A stretch of 64,000 bases of DNA from contig NZ_JAPMLL010000001.1 of NCBI RefSeq assembly GCF_026410255.1, positions 1-64,000 on the forward strand, read 5' to 3'. Made by a program: the position numbers and the translations under genes. Positions 55,700-64,000 of this stretch are shown here, piece after piece; within the stretch, counting starts at the first letter, position 1; each line of letters begins with the position of its first letter. Below the pieces are notes generated by a model. The model saw only the letters and a program-made list of their open reading frames with translations. It did no database searches and was not told where the DNA came from. Origin of the DNA: Xanthomarina sp. F1114 (GTDB lineage Bacteria > Bacteroidota > Bacteroidia > Flavobacteriales > Flavobacteriaceae).

Positions 55700-56254
55700 T
55701 TATTTTTCTAGATGAATTTGAAAACCTACTCCAAACATCAATTGTTCGCGTTTACTTTTGACATTTCTACTTTTAAGTTCACTATTTGAATTTAGATAAC
55801 TTACAGCTAATTCTATACCAACGCTATTGTTTAAAAATAAAACAACTCCACCCTTAAGATTAAAATCTGAACTATTTGATTTTTCATCTAAGCCGTTTTT
55901 ACCAAAACTATATCCATAAGAAACTTCAGAAAAAATATTAAACTCTTTTTCTGCTTTTAAAAGATAATATCTAAAAAAAGGCGAAAAACCATAAATTTGA
56001 GAATTGTTACTTTTGAAAGGATCTGTAAATGCAAAATCTAAGGCTATCCCCCCTGCTAATTTATCAATAAAAAAGTAGCCTACATTAGGAGATGCAAAAA
56101 AGTAAGAGTATGTATCAGAAGCTCCGTTAGATGTGTTTTCTGATGTTTGAAAACTGACTTCTCCTCCCACCATCCAATTCCCTTTCGTTATTTGGGCATG
56201 GGTAGTTAAAGTAAAAGCGCATAGAAAAAAGAAAAATAATGTTAATGTTTTCAT
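55700..56254 (-). CDS. Outer-membrane beta-barrel protein
   Basis: 184 residues with a signal peptide (LTLFFFFLCAFTLTTHAQ). The mature chain has eight or so alternating strands beginning KGNWMVGGEVSFQTS and ending LMFGVGFQIHLEK, the usual pattern of OMP_b-brl-type small barrels. Function unknown. Long upstream DNA with repeats (56255-56734) suggests regulated expression of this and the following T9SS gene. Confidence 0.88.
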   Translation of the reverse strand: MKTLTLFFFFLCAFTLTTHAQITKGNWMVGGEVSFQTSENTSNGASDTYSYFFASPNVGYFFIDKLAGGIALDFAFTDPFKSNNSQIYGFSPFFRYYLLKAEKEFNIFSEVSYGYSFGKNGLDEKSNSSDFNLKGGVVLFLNNSVGIELAVSYLNSNSELKSRNVKSKREQLMFGVGFQIHLEK

Positions 56255-56734
56255 GATTATTAATTGTTTTTAAAATGTTTGTTTCGTGTTATTTGTAAGG
56301 TTTCATTAATTGTAAGCATAACAAGTCCTTACAAATAAGAGTCATAAAAAAAAACCCCTTTGTACGAAACTGGTTAAAGCCAAAGATTGTTGTAAAGCCA
56401 AGAGTGTAAAGCCACAATAAAACTAAAAATGTAAAGCCTATTTTTTAGCCATATTGTTTAAAAAAAAGTAAAAAACTAGCGCTAGCTGTGTTGTACAACC
56501 TATCTATTGGTCACCTTTTAATGGCTTTACTTTTAAGAGGCTTCCACTAGACAAGGCAAACATATAAAAAAAATAAACTATTAATACACCTTATTTTTAT
56601 AAAAAAATGCATTTCATCGAAAAGTGGAAATAGGGGTTACGGAAAAACCGTAATTTCTAATAAATGAGCTTTATTTGGCTTTTTTTATTACAGAGATGTT
56701 TTGGTAATTTTAAAGAAACTAAAAAGTTTAAAAT
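56255..56734 (-). promoter_or_regulatory. Regulatory region with TAAAGCC repeats and a TTACGG palindrome
   Basis: 480 bases without a gene, upstream of the OMP/T9SS pair. TAAAGCC occurs at 56375, 56393, 56407 and 56432, spaced 18, 14 and 25, and inverted at 56523-56529. CTAGCGCTAG is a perfect palindrome at 56476-56485, and TTACGG-AAAAA-CCGTAA lies at 56637-56653. Repeats of this type suggest binding by a regulator. I see no coding remnant. Confidence 0.5.
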
Positions 56735-57877
56735 CTAAATTTTATTCAATATATCTGCTGCTTTCTTTAAGGTGTCATCGGTTTTCGCAAAGCAAAATCG
56801 CAGCACCTTATTATCCAATTTATTTTCGTTAAATACCGAAAGTGGAATGGATGCCAAACCATTTTCAACTGTTAAACGTTTGGCATAATCAACATCGTAT
56901 TCTTGGGTAATTTCTGAATAATCTAAAACTTGAAAATAGGTGCCTTGTGAGGGTTTAAATTTGAATCTAGAACCCTGTATCAAACTTAAAAACAAGTCTC
57001 TTTTCTTTTGATAAAACTGAGACAATTCTAAATACGTATTTGAGTCTTGCATATAATCTGCCAAGCCTTTTTGAACTGGATGATTCACACTAAACACATT
57101 AAATTGATGTATTTTCCTAAACTCTTCCATCAAGACTTTTGGTGCACAACAATATCCCATTTTCCAACCTGTGTTATGAAATGTTTTTCCAAAAGAGGCT
57201 GTTATAAAACTTCTAGTTTTTAAATCTGGAAATAAACATGCGCTTTGATGTTTTTCACCATCAAAAACAATATGCTCATAAACCTCATCACTCAAAACAA
57301 TAATATTTGTGTTTTTTGTTAATTCTTGAAGCTGTAACATATCAGCTTCACTAAAAATGGTACCACTTGGGTTGTGTGGTGTGTTAATAATAATCATTTT
57401 GGTTTTAGAAGAAAGTTTCTGTTTTACATCTATCCAATTAATTTGATAATTTGGAGCTTCTAATTGAATAGACACAGGTTTTCCACCATTAATTAAAACC
57501 GAAGGCTCGTAACAATCGTAAGCTGGTTTTATAATAATCACTTCATCGTTTGCTCTAACAAAAGCTGTAATCACATCAAAAATAGCCTGGGTAGCTCCTG
57601 CTGTAATGGTAATTTCGGTTTCTGGATGGTAAGTGCTTTCGTAAAGCAAATCAAATTTTTTAGCAATAGCTTCACGTAATTCCATATTTCCTCCCATTAA
57701 TGCATACTGATTATAACCGGAGTTCATGGCTTTGGAAACAAAATCAATTAATTTCTGATCGCTTTTAAAATTTGGAAAGCCTTGCGATAAATTTATGGCT
57801 TCGTATTTATTCGCCAAACCACTCATAACCGTAAAAATGGTGGTTTCAATATTAGGGAGTTTAGAAAGATGCTTCAT
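56735..57877 (-). CDS. PLP-dependent methionine/glutamine aminotransferase (YbdL-like)
   Basis: 380 residues, a class I/II fold-type I aminotransferase. SQGFPNFKSDQKLIDF and YNQYALMGGNMELREAIAKK are near the N-terminus. Later motifs are NTPHNPSGTIFS, LSDEVYEHIVFD and the PLP-lysine region SFGKTFHNTGWKMGY (about residue 230). YbdL-type enzymes transaminate 2-keto-4-methylthiobutyrate using glutamine or other amino acids, so the product alpha-ketoglutaramate would be cleaved by the omega-amidase at 53151-53930. Exact amino donor not provable from sequence. Confidence 0.9.
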   Translation of the reverse strand: MKHLSKLPNIETTIFTVMSGLANKYEAINLSQGFPNFKSDQKLIDFVSKAMNSGYNQYALMGGNMELREAIAKKFDLLYESTYHPETEITITAGATQAIFDVITAFVRANDEVIIIKPAYDCYEPSVLINGGKPVSIQLEAPNYQINWIDVKQKLSSKTKMIIINTPHNPSGTIFSEADMLQLQELTKNTNIIVLSDEVYEHIVFDGEKHQSACLFPDLKTRSFITASFGKTFHNTGWKMGYCCAPKVLMEEFRKIHQFNVFSVNHPVQKGLADYMQDSNTYLELSQFYQKKRDLFLSLIQGSRFKFKPSQGTYFQVLDYSEITQEYDVDYAKRLTVENGLASIPLSVFNENKLDNKVLRFCFAKTDDTLKKAADILNKI

Positions 57878-58035
57878 GTTTTTTAAATTTTTTACGGAAC
57901 CGTTTTACCGCTATTTACTATTTTGGTAATAATGAGCATTTTTATCAAACGCCCATTATGGGTCTTCATAGCTTAAAGATACAAGTTCAATAGATAAATT
58001 TAGATCATTTTAACATCTTTTATAGCATGGTTCTT

Positions 58036-58043
58036 TATCTTTG
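58036..58043 (+). promoter_or_regulatory. -7 box of the S46 peptidase gene
   Basis: TATCTTTG is a perfect match to TAnnTTTG and lies 22 bases before the ATG at 58066. A -33 TTG is not obvious. Confidence 0.6.
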
Positions 58044-58065
58044 AAGGATACTAAATTATCTGATT

Positions 58066-60201
58066 ATGAAATTCATTAAAATTCTATTACTTTTTATTAC
58101 AATTCAAGTGTCAGCGCAACAAGGTGGCATGTGGATTCCTTCACTTTTAGAGGGAATGAACGAGGAAGAAATGGCCAATCTTGGAAGCAAGCTTTCGGCT
58201 CAAGACATTTACGATGTTAACAACTCGAGTTTAAAAGATGCCATTGGGCATTTTAATGGCGGTTGTACCAGTGAGGTGATTTCTCCAAAAGGCTTGGTTC
58301 TTACCAATCACCATTGTGGATTTAGCCAGATTCAATCTCATTCATCTTTAGAAAACGATTATTTAAAAGATGGGTTCTGGGCTATGAAATTAGACGAAGA
58401 ATTACCAAACCCAAGCTTATTTATAGAATTTATTGTTAGAATAGAAGATGTAACAGAGCAAGTTTTAAATGGTGTTACAGAATCTATGACGGAAAAAGAA
58501 AGGCAATCCGCTGTTTCTAAAAACTCTAATAATATTGAAGCTGGGGTTAAAAAAGAAACTTGGCAAGACACTAAAATTAAATCGTTTTATAAAGGAAATC
58601 AATACTTCTTATTTGTTACAGAACGTTTTAACGATATCCGTTTAGTTGGTACACCTCCATCAAGTATTGGGAAGTTTGGTTCTGATACAGACAACTGGGT
58701 TTTTCCGAGACATACTGGAGATTTTGCTTTATTTAGAATTTACGCAGACAAAAATAACCGCCCAGCAGAATACAGCGAAGACAACGTACCATATACGCCT
58801 AAACACTTTTTACCAATTTCTTTAGATGGTGTTGAAGAAGGCGACTTTACTATGGTTTTTGGCTTCCCTGGAACTACAGATGAATATTTACCAGCAGTAG
58901 CTATAGAACAAATAACTCAAGATTATAACCCAAGTAATATTGCTATTCGTAGAGCTGCTTTAGAGGTTATTGACGCTAAAATGATGGAAAGCGACGAGGT
59001 TAGAATTAAATACGCTTCCAAGCAAGCTAGAATTGCCAATGCCTACAAAAAATGGCAAGGTGAAAATTTAGGGATTGAAAAAAGTGGCGCAATTGAAAAC
59101 AGAAAGAAGTTTGAAGCCGATTTTAAAAAGGCTTTAAAAGAAAAGAATCTGGAAGATAAGTACGGAAATATTCTTCCTGAGTTTGATGTGCTATATGAAG
59201 AATTTGAAGCTATCAACGTGAAACGAAGAAGCTTTATAGAAGTATTTTTAGTAACAAACGAATTGATGGAAATGACTTTTAGAGCCTATCAATTTGAGCA
59301 AGCAGTTACAAATAATCCAGCTATTTTTGATAAAGCTAAAGCTGCTACAGAAAGTACTTTAACCAAAATACATAAAGATTTTGATGTGCATGTAGATAAA
59401 GGTGTTTTCGAAAATGTGATGCCTTTTTATACAGAAAATGTAGATGTTTCTATTTATGACAAAACAGCTCTAACAAGTTTAGAGTCGGCTTTAAAACTAT
59501 TTGAAGGTACTCAAGAAGAAATTATAGAAAAATTGAATAACGATCCGGCTTATGCCTATGCTAAACCAATGATTGACGAGTTCTATAATAGCATCAACCC
59601 AGAGTTTGAAGCCAAGAACGAGCCAATAACAGCTTTACAAACCGAATATATGACGGCGCTTATGAAGGCACTTCCGGATGCACGATATTTCCCAGATGCC
59701 AACGGAACACTTCGTGTAACTTACGGACAGGTAAAAGGATATTCTCCTAGGGATGCTGTTTATTACGAGCCTGTGAGCTATTTGGACGGGGTTATTGAAA
59801 AGTATATTCCTGGTGATTACGAATTTGATGTACCAGAGAAACTAATTGAATTATACGAAGCTAAAGATTACGGACCATACGCTGATACTAACGGAAAAGT
59901 TCCTGTTTGCTTTTTAGGAACAAACCATACAACGGGTGGAAACTCTGGAAGTCCAGCAATTGATGCGCATGGAAACTTGGTTGGATTAAATTTTGACAGA
60001 GTTTGGGAAGGAACTATGAGTGATATGTACTACGATCCAGAAATTTGTAGAAACATTATGGTAGATGTGCGCTATATGTTGTTTATTGTAGATAAATACG
60101 CTGGAGCTACACATTTAATTGATGAAATGGAATTGGTGCATCCAAAGCAAAATAAGAGTGAGAGTAAAAAGAAAGGTAAGAAGAAAAGAAAAAAGAAATA
60201 A
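58066..60201 (+). CDS. S46 family dipeptidyl-peptidase, DPP11-like
   Basis: 711 residues with a signal peptide (LLLFITIQVSAQQ). The chymotrypsin-like triad shows as His in LTNHHCGF and Ser in GGNSGSPAID, typical of S46. The specificity loop reads GLNFDRVWEGTMSD: Arg where DPP7 has Gly, which in known family members gives preference for Asp/Glu at P1 (DPP11). The enzyme removes dipeptides from peptides in the periplasm or at the surface. The C-terminus ends in an unusual Lys-rich tail (KSESKKKGKKKRKKK). A shared terminator separates it from the MutS-like gene. Confidence 0.9.
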   Translation: MKFIKILLLFITIQVSAQQGGMWIPSLLEGMNEEEMANLGSKLSAQDIYDVNNSSLKDAIGHFNGGCTSEVISPKGLVLTNHHCGFSQIQSHSSLENDYLKDGFWAMKLDEELPNPSLFIEFIVRIEDVTEQVLNGVTESMTEKERQSAVSKNSNNIEAGVKKETWQDTKIKSFYKGNQYFLFVTERFNDIRLVGTPPSSIGKFGSDTDNWVFPRHTGDFALFRIYADKNNRPAEYSEDNVPYTPKHFLPISLDGVEEGDFTMVFGFPGTTDEYLPAVAIEQITQDYNPSNIAIRRAALEVIDAKMMESDEVRIKYASKQARIANAYKKWQGENLGIEKSGAIENRKKFEADFKKALKEKNLEDKYGNILPEFDVLYEEFEAINVKRRSFIEVFLVTNELMEMTFRAYQFEQAVTNNPAIFDKAKAATESTLTKIHKDFDVHVDKGVFENVMPFYTENVDVSIYDKTALTSLESALKLFEGTQEEIIEKLNNDPAYAYAKPMIDEFYNSINPEFEAKNEPITALQTEYMTALMKALPDARYFPDANGTLRVTYGQVKGYSPRDAVYYEPVSYLDGVIEKYIPGDYEFDVPEKLIELYEAKDYGPYADTNGKVPVCFLGTNHTTGGNSGSPAIDAHGNLVGLNFDRVWEGTMSDMYYDPEICRNIMVDVRYMLFIVDKYAGATHLIDEMELVHPKQNKSESKKKGKKKRKKK

Positions 60202-60234
60202 TTCTCTTTAAAAACGCTTTTGATTAAACTATAT

Positions 60235-60276
60235 AAACCTTTCAACCCAGAGACATCTGGACTGAAAGGTTTTTTT
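60235..60276 (+). terminator. Bidirectional terminator between S46 and MutS-like genes
   Basis: AACCTTTCA pairs with TGAAAGGTT, with an inner CCAGA/TCTGG stem and a following TTTTTT. The arrangement can end both converging transcripts. Confidence 0.9.
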
Positions 60277-60278
60277 AT

Positions 60279-62048
60279 TTAAATAATCGCCATCTTCTTT
60301 AATAAGAAACTCGCATTCATATTCTGGCAAATGCCATCCTTAAATTTATAATCGAAAAAGAGTTCGTCGTTGACAATTTGAGCATCAAAAAAGTGATTTT
60401 TCACGTCTGGTAATTCTTTAGAAATTTCACACAAACTTAAATCGTGGGTAGCAATAATTCCAGTAGCATTACTAGCCACTAATTTCTCTACAAATTTTCT
60501 AGAGCCAATAGCTTTATCTGTGGAGTTTGTACCTTTTAAAATCTCGTCCAGAATAATAAAATACGGTTCCTTTGAGATTTCATCTACAATAAATTTAAGT
60601 CTCGTTAGTTCTGAAAAGAAATACGAGCTATCGTCTGTTAAAGAATCGCTGGTACGCATACTTGTAATCAGTTTTACAGGAGCGTATTTACTGGACTTGG
60701 CACAAACAGGCAATCCTGCATTTGCCATTACAATATGTAAAGAAACTGTTCTAAGAAAGGTACTCTTTCCTGCCATATTAGCACCGGTTACAATAAAAAA
60801 CTCTTGATTATGGATATCTAAATTACTATCTACACGTTTATTTTTATCCAATAAAGGATGGCCTAGATCTACAGCTTCAATTACAGTACTATTCTCAACA
60901 ATTTCCGGGAATACATAATCCGGATGATTAAAAGCATAATTCCCTAAAGTATTATAGGCATCAAAAAATGAAACGACTTCAAACCAATTAGCCACGGTGG
61001 TTTTATATTGAGAGATCCACTGCTCTATTCTGTAGGCATTTTTTAAATCTGATAAGAAAAACCCGTTGCCAAAAATGGCAGAAATAAGGTTATTCCTATT
61101 GTCTAAAGCATCCAAATATTTTGAAAACTGAGAGAAAATCTCAGAAGCTTTTTTTTGCTCTTGTTGAATATGGGCTTGCTTGTTTTTTAATAATTCAGAC
61201 GAAAAACTTTCAGATTCAATCTGATTTAGAAGTAAAGCATATTGTCTAAAGGTATCTCGTACTTTATCGGTATTTGCAGCTAAAACATTGATCTTTTTTA
61301 AATATAAACCTGTAATTAGCAAGCCCAGAATTAACCAATATCCAATAAAGCCCAAATCGATAATTTTAAACATACCAAGGGCAATCATTACTAAGGATGC
61401 CACGGAAAAAACTTTAGGAAACCAAGACATTATTTTGGGTAAAAATGACTTATGAGATGTTAACCATTCTATAATTTTTAGAGCTGGAGTTTCTGCTTCA
61501 ATTAAAGTTGCAACTGCCGAAAACTGTTGGCGCCACTCTGGTTTTCCAGACAATTCTTTGATGGCATTTTGTTTTAAGGGAATATTTTCTATTTGATTTG
61601 CAGTTAAGCTTTCTGCTAATTTTTCAGTTCCCTCATTAATACCTGTTCTGTTTATAAATTGAAAGAAAGAACCTCTTCCAAATAAATCGATATCTAAGCT
61701 ATAATAATGTAAGGGATTTATAAATGCTTCTCCTGATTCTCTATGGTGAAAATCTCCGGCCGCTATTTTAATTTCCTCTTCATTTAAAGCTACCAAAGCC
61801 TTACTAACATCTCTTAAGCGTTTGGTATCTGTATATTTTGAAAGCAGAAAAATAAACAATGAAATCCCTATAATTCCAATAGCTACTGCTACCTGCCATA
61901 AATTGAAAGTGACATATATTCCAGCGACAACTCCTAAAAAAACAAGCAATCTTAGGCTGCTCATTCCTAACAGTTTTTTATTGAAAGCCTTTACCGCAAG
62001 TTGATGTTTTTCTAACTGGTTTTTATAAAATGTATTTGGATGTTCCAT
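60279..62048 (-). CDS. Membrane-anchored MutS-like ATPase
   Basis: 589 residues from the ATG at 62048 (MEHPNTFYKNQLEKHQ); 12 further upstream codons are not convincing. Two membrane helices lie at about 30-70 (VFLGVVAGIYVTFNLWQVAV) and two at about 215-255 (GYWLILGLLITGLYL). The C-terminal half (about 410-589) is a MutS domain V ATPase with Walker A GANMAGKSTF, DSLTDDSSYFFSEL, Walker B FIILDEILKGTN and ATHDLSLC. Mismatch-recognition domain I is absent. The protein is therefore unlikely to repair mismatches in the usual way; its role at the membrane is unknown. Confidence 0.88.
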   Translation of the reverse strand: MEHPNTFYKNQLEKHQLAVKAFNKKLLGMSSLRLLVFLGVVAGIYVTFNLWQVAVAIGIIGISLFIFLLSKYTDTKRLRDVSKALVALNEEEIKIAAGDFHHRESGEAFINPLHYYSLDIDLFGRGSFFQFINRTGINEGTEKLAESLTANQIENIPLKQNAIKELSGKPEWRQQFSAVATLIEAETPALKIIEWLTSHKSFLPKIMSWFPKVFSVASLVMIALGMFKIIDLGFIGYWLILGLLITGLYLKKINVLAANTDKVRDTFRQYALLLNQIESESFSSELLKNKQAHIQQEQKKASEIFSQFSKYLDALDNRNNLISAIFGNGFFLSDLKNAYRIEQWISQYKTTVANWFEVVSFFDAYNTLGNYAFNHPDYVFPEIVENSTVIEAVDLGHPLLDKNKRVDSNLDIHNQEFFIVTGANMAGKSTFLRTVSLHIVMANAGLPVCAKSSKYAPVKLITSMRTSDSLTDDSSYFFSELTRLKFIVDEISKEPYFIILDEILKGTNSTDKAIGSRKFVEKLVASNATGIIATHDLSLCEISKELPDVKNHFFDAQIVNDELFFDYKFKDGICQNMNASFLLKKMAII

Positions 62049-62069
62049 GACTATTATTGAACTGTAAAG

Positions 62070-62104
62070 AAACAAAAATCCCAAGACATAGCTTGGGATT
62101 TTAA
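62070..62104 (-). terminator. Terminator of the sdh operon
   Basis: AAAATCCCAAG pairs with CTTGGGATTTT around GACATAG-like bases and is followed by TTTGTTT on the minus strand, about 80 bases after the sdhB stop. Confidence 0.85.
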
Positions 62105-62184
62105 CTTATAAGAGATTCTTCTAAACTACGTTTAAGTATTTTCAATCAAAATATATTTTGATTTCAATAATGCTCTGAATGACA

Positions 62185-62931
62185 TTATCCTTTTAAACTT
62201 GCTTTTAAGTATTCTCTATTCATTCTAGCAATACTTTCTAAGGAAATTCCTTTCGGACATTCCACTTCGCAAGCTCCGGTGTTAGTACAGTTACCAAAAC
62301 CTTCTTCGTCCATTTGTTTTACCATGTTTAAAACACGATCTGTAGCCTCTACTTGTCCTTGTGGCAATAAGGCAAATTGAGATACTTTAGCAGAGACAAA
62401 TAGCATAGCAGACGAGTTTTTACAACTAGCAACACAAGCTCCACATCCAATACAAGTAGCAGCATCGAAAGCTGTATCTGCATCGTGCTTATTTACTGGA
62501 ATAGCATTGGCATCTATCGTATTTCCTGAGGTATTTACAGAGATAAATCCTCCAGCATGCTGGATTCTATCGAAAGAAGTTCTATCAACTATTAAATCTT
62601 TAATTACCGGAAAAGCTGCTGCTCTAAATGGTTCGATAAAAATAGTATCTCCATCTTTAAACATACGCATATGTAGTTGACAAGTGGTAACACCTCTATC
62701 TGGACCGTGAGCTTCTCCATTAATATAAAGCGAACACATTCCACAGATTCCTTCACGACAATCATGATCGAAAGCAATTGGTTCTTCACCTTTATTTATT
62801 AAATCTTCGTTTAATACGTCTAACATTTCAAGGAAAGACATATCTGGAGAAATATCACTGACTGGATAATCAACCAATTTTCCTTTATCGTCTTTATTTT
62901 TTTGTCTCCAAATCTTTAGTGTAAGATTCAT
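62185..62931 (-). CDS. sdhB: Succinate dehydrogenase iron-sulfur subunit
   Basis: 248 residues. The N-terminal 2Fe-2S ferredoxin domain has [18 protein letters not shown] and a fourth cysteine in TTCQLHM. The C-terminal domain holds [13 protein letters not shown] and [15 protein letters not shown], ligands for the 4Fe-4S and 3Fe-4S clusters. It passes electrons from the flavoprotein SdhA to the quinone in the membrane. In this locus it is separated from sdhA by the four-helix-bundle gene at 63020. Confidence 0.96.
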   Translation of the reverse strand: MNLTLKIWRQKNKDDKGKLVDYPVSDISPDMSFLEMLDVLNEDLINKGEEPIAFDHDCREGICGMCSLYINGEAHGPDRGVTTCQLHMRMFKDGDTIFIEPFRAAAFPVIKDLIVDRTSFDRIQHAGGFISVNTSGNTIDANAIPVNKHDADTAFDAATCIGCGACVASCKNSSAMLFVSAKVSQFALLPQGQVEATDRVLNMVKQMDEEGFGNCTNTGACEVECPKGISLESIARMNREYLKASLKG

Positions 62932-62944
62932 AAGTTGTAATATT

Positions 62945-62972
62945 AAGTTATTGAGAAATTAAGTTATTGAGA
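62945..62972. repeat. Left inverted-repeat arm of the insertion in the sdh operon
   Basis: AAGTTATT-N8-AAGTTATT (copies at 62945-62952 and 62961-62968); 22 of 28 bases match the reverse complement of the right arm. Confidence 0.7.
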
Positions 62973-63019
62973 GTTAAGGCTTTGCTTATAAAATCTCATT
63001 AAAATACTCTCATTTTCCG

Positions 63020-63400
63020 TTATTTGTTATTTTTCTGATTTTTTAGATATTTAATATACCCATTTAAAATCAGCAATGTTTTATCATGAATTACTCTTAA
63101 TTCATTTAAATTTTCTTCTGAAATATAACCTTCATCCAAAGCGATAATTCCATGATCTAAAGTTTCAAATAATGATCCTCTAGCAATTCTACAAAACTGA
63201 ATATTTTCTTGAAAGTGAAATCTTCCATATCCTTCAGCTATATTATTCCCAACAGATCGTGATGAACGTTTTATTTGATCTATTAAACTAAATTTTTCAT
63301 TATTAGGTAGTTTAGATATAATCTTTTTGGAGACAAATAATCTTAAATTTCTAGCTTCTTTCCAACAAGCTAAATCTTCAAACGATTTAAAATTACTCAC
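63020..63400 (-). CDS. Four-helix-bundle protein (23S rRNA IVS-protein family)
   Basis: 126 residues from a GTG at 63400 (SNFKSFEDLACWKEARNLRL). The conserved pattern LxxWKxAR, then FSLIDQIKRSSRSVGNNIAEG, YGRFHFQENIQFCRIARGSL and the final helical repeats match the S23/IVP family (TIGR02436). Members are often encoded in intervening sequences of 23S rRNA genes or as lone mobile-looking genes. Here it lies between sdhA and sdhB, within inverted-repeat arms. Function of the protein is unknown; it forms pentameric helical bundles in solved homologues. Confidence 0.9.
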   Translation of the reverse strand: MSNFKSFEDLACWKEARNLRLFVSKKIISKLPNNEKFSLIDQIKRSSRSVGNNIAEGYGRFHFQENIQFCRIARGSLFETLDHGIIALDEGYISEENLNELRVIHDKTLLILNGYIKYLKNQKNNK

Positions 63401-63427
63401 CTTAATAACTTATTTACCTAATAACTT
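63400..63427. repeat. Right inverted-repeat arm of the insertion in the sdh operon
   Basis: AATAACTT copies at 63404-63411 and 63420-63427, the reverse complement of the left arm's AAGTTATT pair with the same 16-base period. The GTG start of the four-helix-bundle gene touches it. Confidence 0.7.
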
Positions 63428-63432
63428 ATAAT

Positions 63433-64000
63433 CTATTTATAAGAACGCTGCTTCAATTCAATATCTTTAAATTCTAAATCTTCTTTATGAAGAACGGCAG
63501 CACTTGGGTCTCCTTTATACTCCCAGGCAGCTACGTATGCAAAATTCTCATCGTCACGTTTCGCTTCCCCTTTTTGTTCTCCACTTTCTTCAACCGCATC
63601 TTCTCTAAAGTGTCCTCCACAAGATTCCTCTCTATGTAAGGCATCCTTAGCAAATAATTCACCTAATTCTAGGTAATCTGCCACACGACCTGCTTTTGCA
63701 AGTTCATCGTTAAACTCGTCGTTAGTTCCAGGAACTCTTACATCTTTCCAAAACTCCTCGCGTAGTTCTTTTATTTCTTGTAAAGCTTCTGTTAGTCCTT
63801 GAACATTTCTGGCCATTCCTACTTTATTCCACATAATTTTTCCAAGTTTCTTGTGGAAGTGGTCTACTGTATGTTTCCCGTTATTGTTTATTAAATGGTC
63901 TATTCTATCTCTTACATCTTTTTCAACTTGCTCAAATTCTTTAGAATCTGTTGAGATTTCTCCGGTTCTAATATCGTTCGATAAATAATCGCCAATAGTG
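63433..64000 (-). CDS. sdhA: Succinate dehydrogenase flavoprotein subunit, C-terminal part
   Basis: The gene runs off the right edge, leaving about 188 C-terminal codons. The visible part has ISTDSKEFEQVEKDVRDRID, VDHFHKKLGKIMWNKVGMAR, REESCGGHFREDAVEESGEQ and AAWEYKGDPSAAVLHKEDLE, as in Bacteroidota SdhA. The catalytic FAD domain lies outside the window. It oxidises succinate to fumarate in the TCA cycle. The stop is followed by the insertion that separates it from sdhB. Confidence 0.95.
   Translation of the reverse strand, partial: TIGDYLSNDIRTGEISTDSKEFEQVEKDVRDRIDHLINNNGKHTVDHFHKKLGKIMWNKVGMARNVQGLTEALQEIKELREEFWKDVRVPGTNDEFNDELAKAGRVADYLELGELFAKDALHREESCGGHFREDAVEESGEQKGEAKRDDENFAYVAAWEYKGDPSAAVLHKEDLEFKDIELKQRSYK

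Noticed and set aside
62048-62084. Longer start for the MutS-like protein
   Set aside because: The extra codons precede a normal ATG and run into the region just after the sdh terminator.

Overview
The window comes from the chromosome of a low-GC marine or environmental member of the Flavobacteriaceae (Bacteroidota). The clearest markers are the block mutY-ssb-gldE-gldD next to HU and an RNase E/G gene, type IX secretion (T9SS) cargo with type A and type B C-terminal sorting domains, a PorP/SprF partner, S46 peptidases, lipoproteins with Bacteroidota-style leaders, and TAnnTTTG-type promoter boxes. No tRNA, rRNA or CRISPR array was seen.

Region 1 (1-9.8 kb) is accessory and decaying. It opens with a broken IS110 transposase, then a DUF1254 lipoprotein. 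A run of gene remnants follows: the tail of a short-chain dehydrogenase, a small membrane protein, an amidohydrolase with a large internal deletion, and the C-terminus of a pirin. After these comes an intact operon pirin-GNAT-DoxX-YceI and a tandem-domain MliC lipoprotein with a sigma-54-like promoter. A methyltransferase gene and a pair of small membrane-protein genes look like separate cassettes bounded by palindromic sequence. One palindrome has been split by a decayed, about 1.05 kb IS1380-family element.

Region 2 (10-16.3 kb) holds envelope and orphan genes: a lipocalin-like lipoprotein, an OmpA/glycine-zipper protein, a second DUF1254 protein, a P-loop ATPase, and three small genes of unknown role. 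Region 3 (16.3-22.3 kb) is core: gldD, gldE, ssb, mutY, HU, a 30-residue very basic protein and an RNase E/G. Region 4 (22.5-31 kb) is one T9SS operon: a giant 1844-residue repetitive type B cargo protein, PorP/SprF and a TPR/PD40/OmpA protein.

Region 5 (31-53 kb) carries an aldo/keto reductase, an octahaem cytochrome with TPRs, an OmpA lipoprotein, exonuclease III and a very large outer-membrane protein. A metal-export operon follows: a His-rich protein, an RND pump fused to its TolC-like channel, an adaptor and a P1B-4 ATPase. Glycyl-tRNA synthetase, ComF and an Ig-like lipoprotein complete the region. Region 6 (53-64 kb) contains an omega-amidase and a methionine/glutamine aminotransferase separated by a T9SS/OMP pair, a DPP11-like S46 peptidase, a membrane-anchored MutS-like ATPase, and the sdhA/sdhB genes split by a four-helix-bundle gene that is flanked by inverted repeats.
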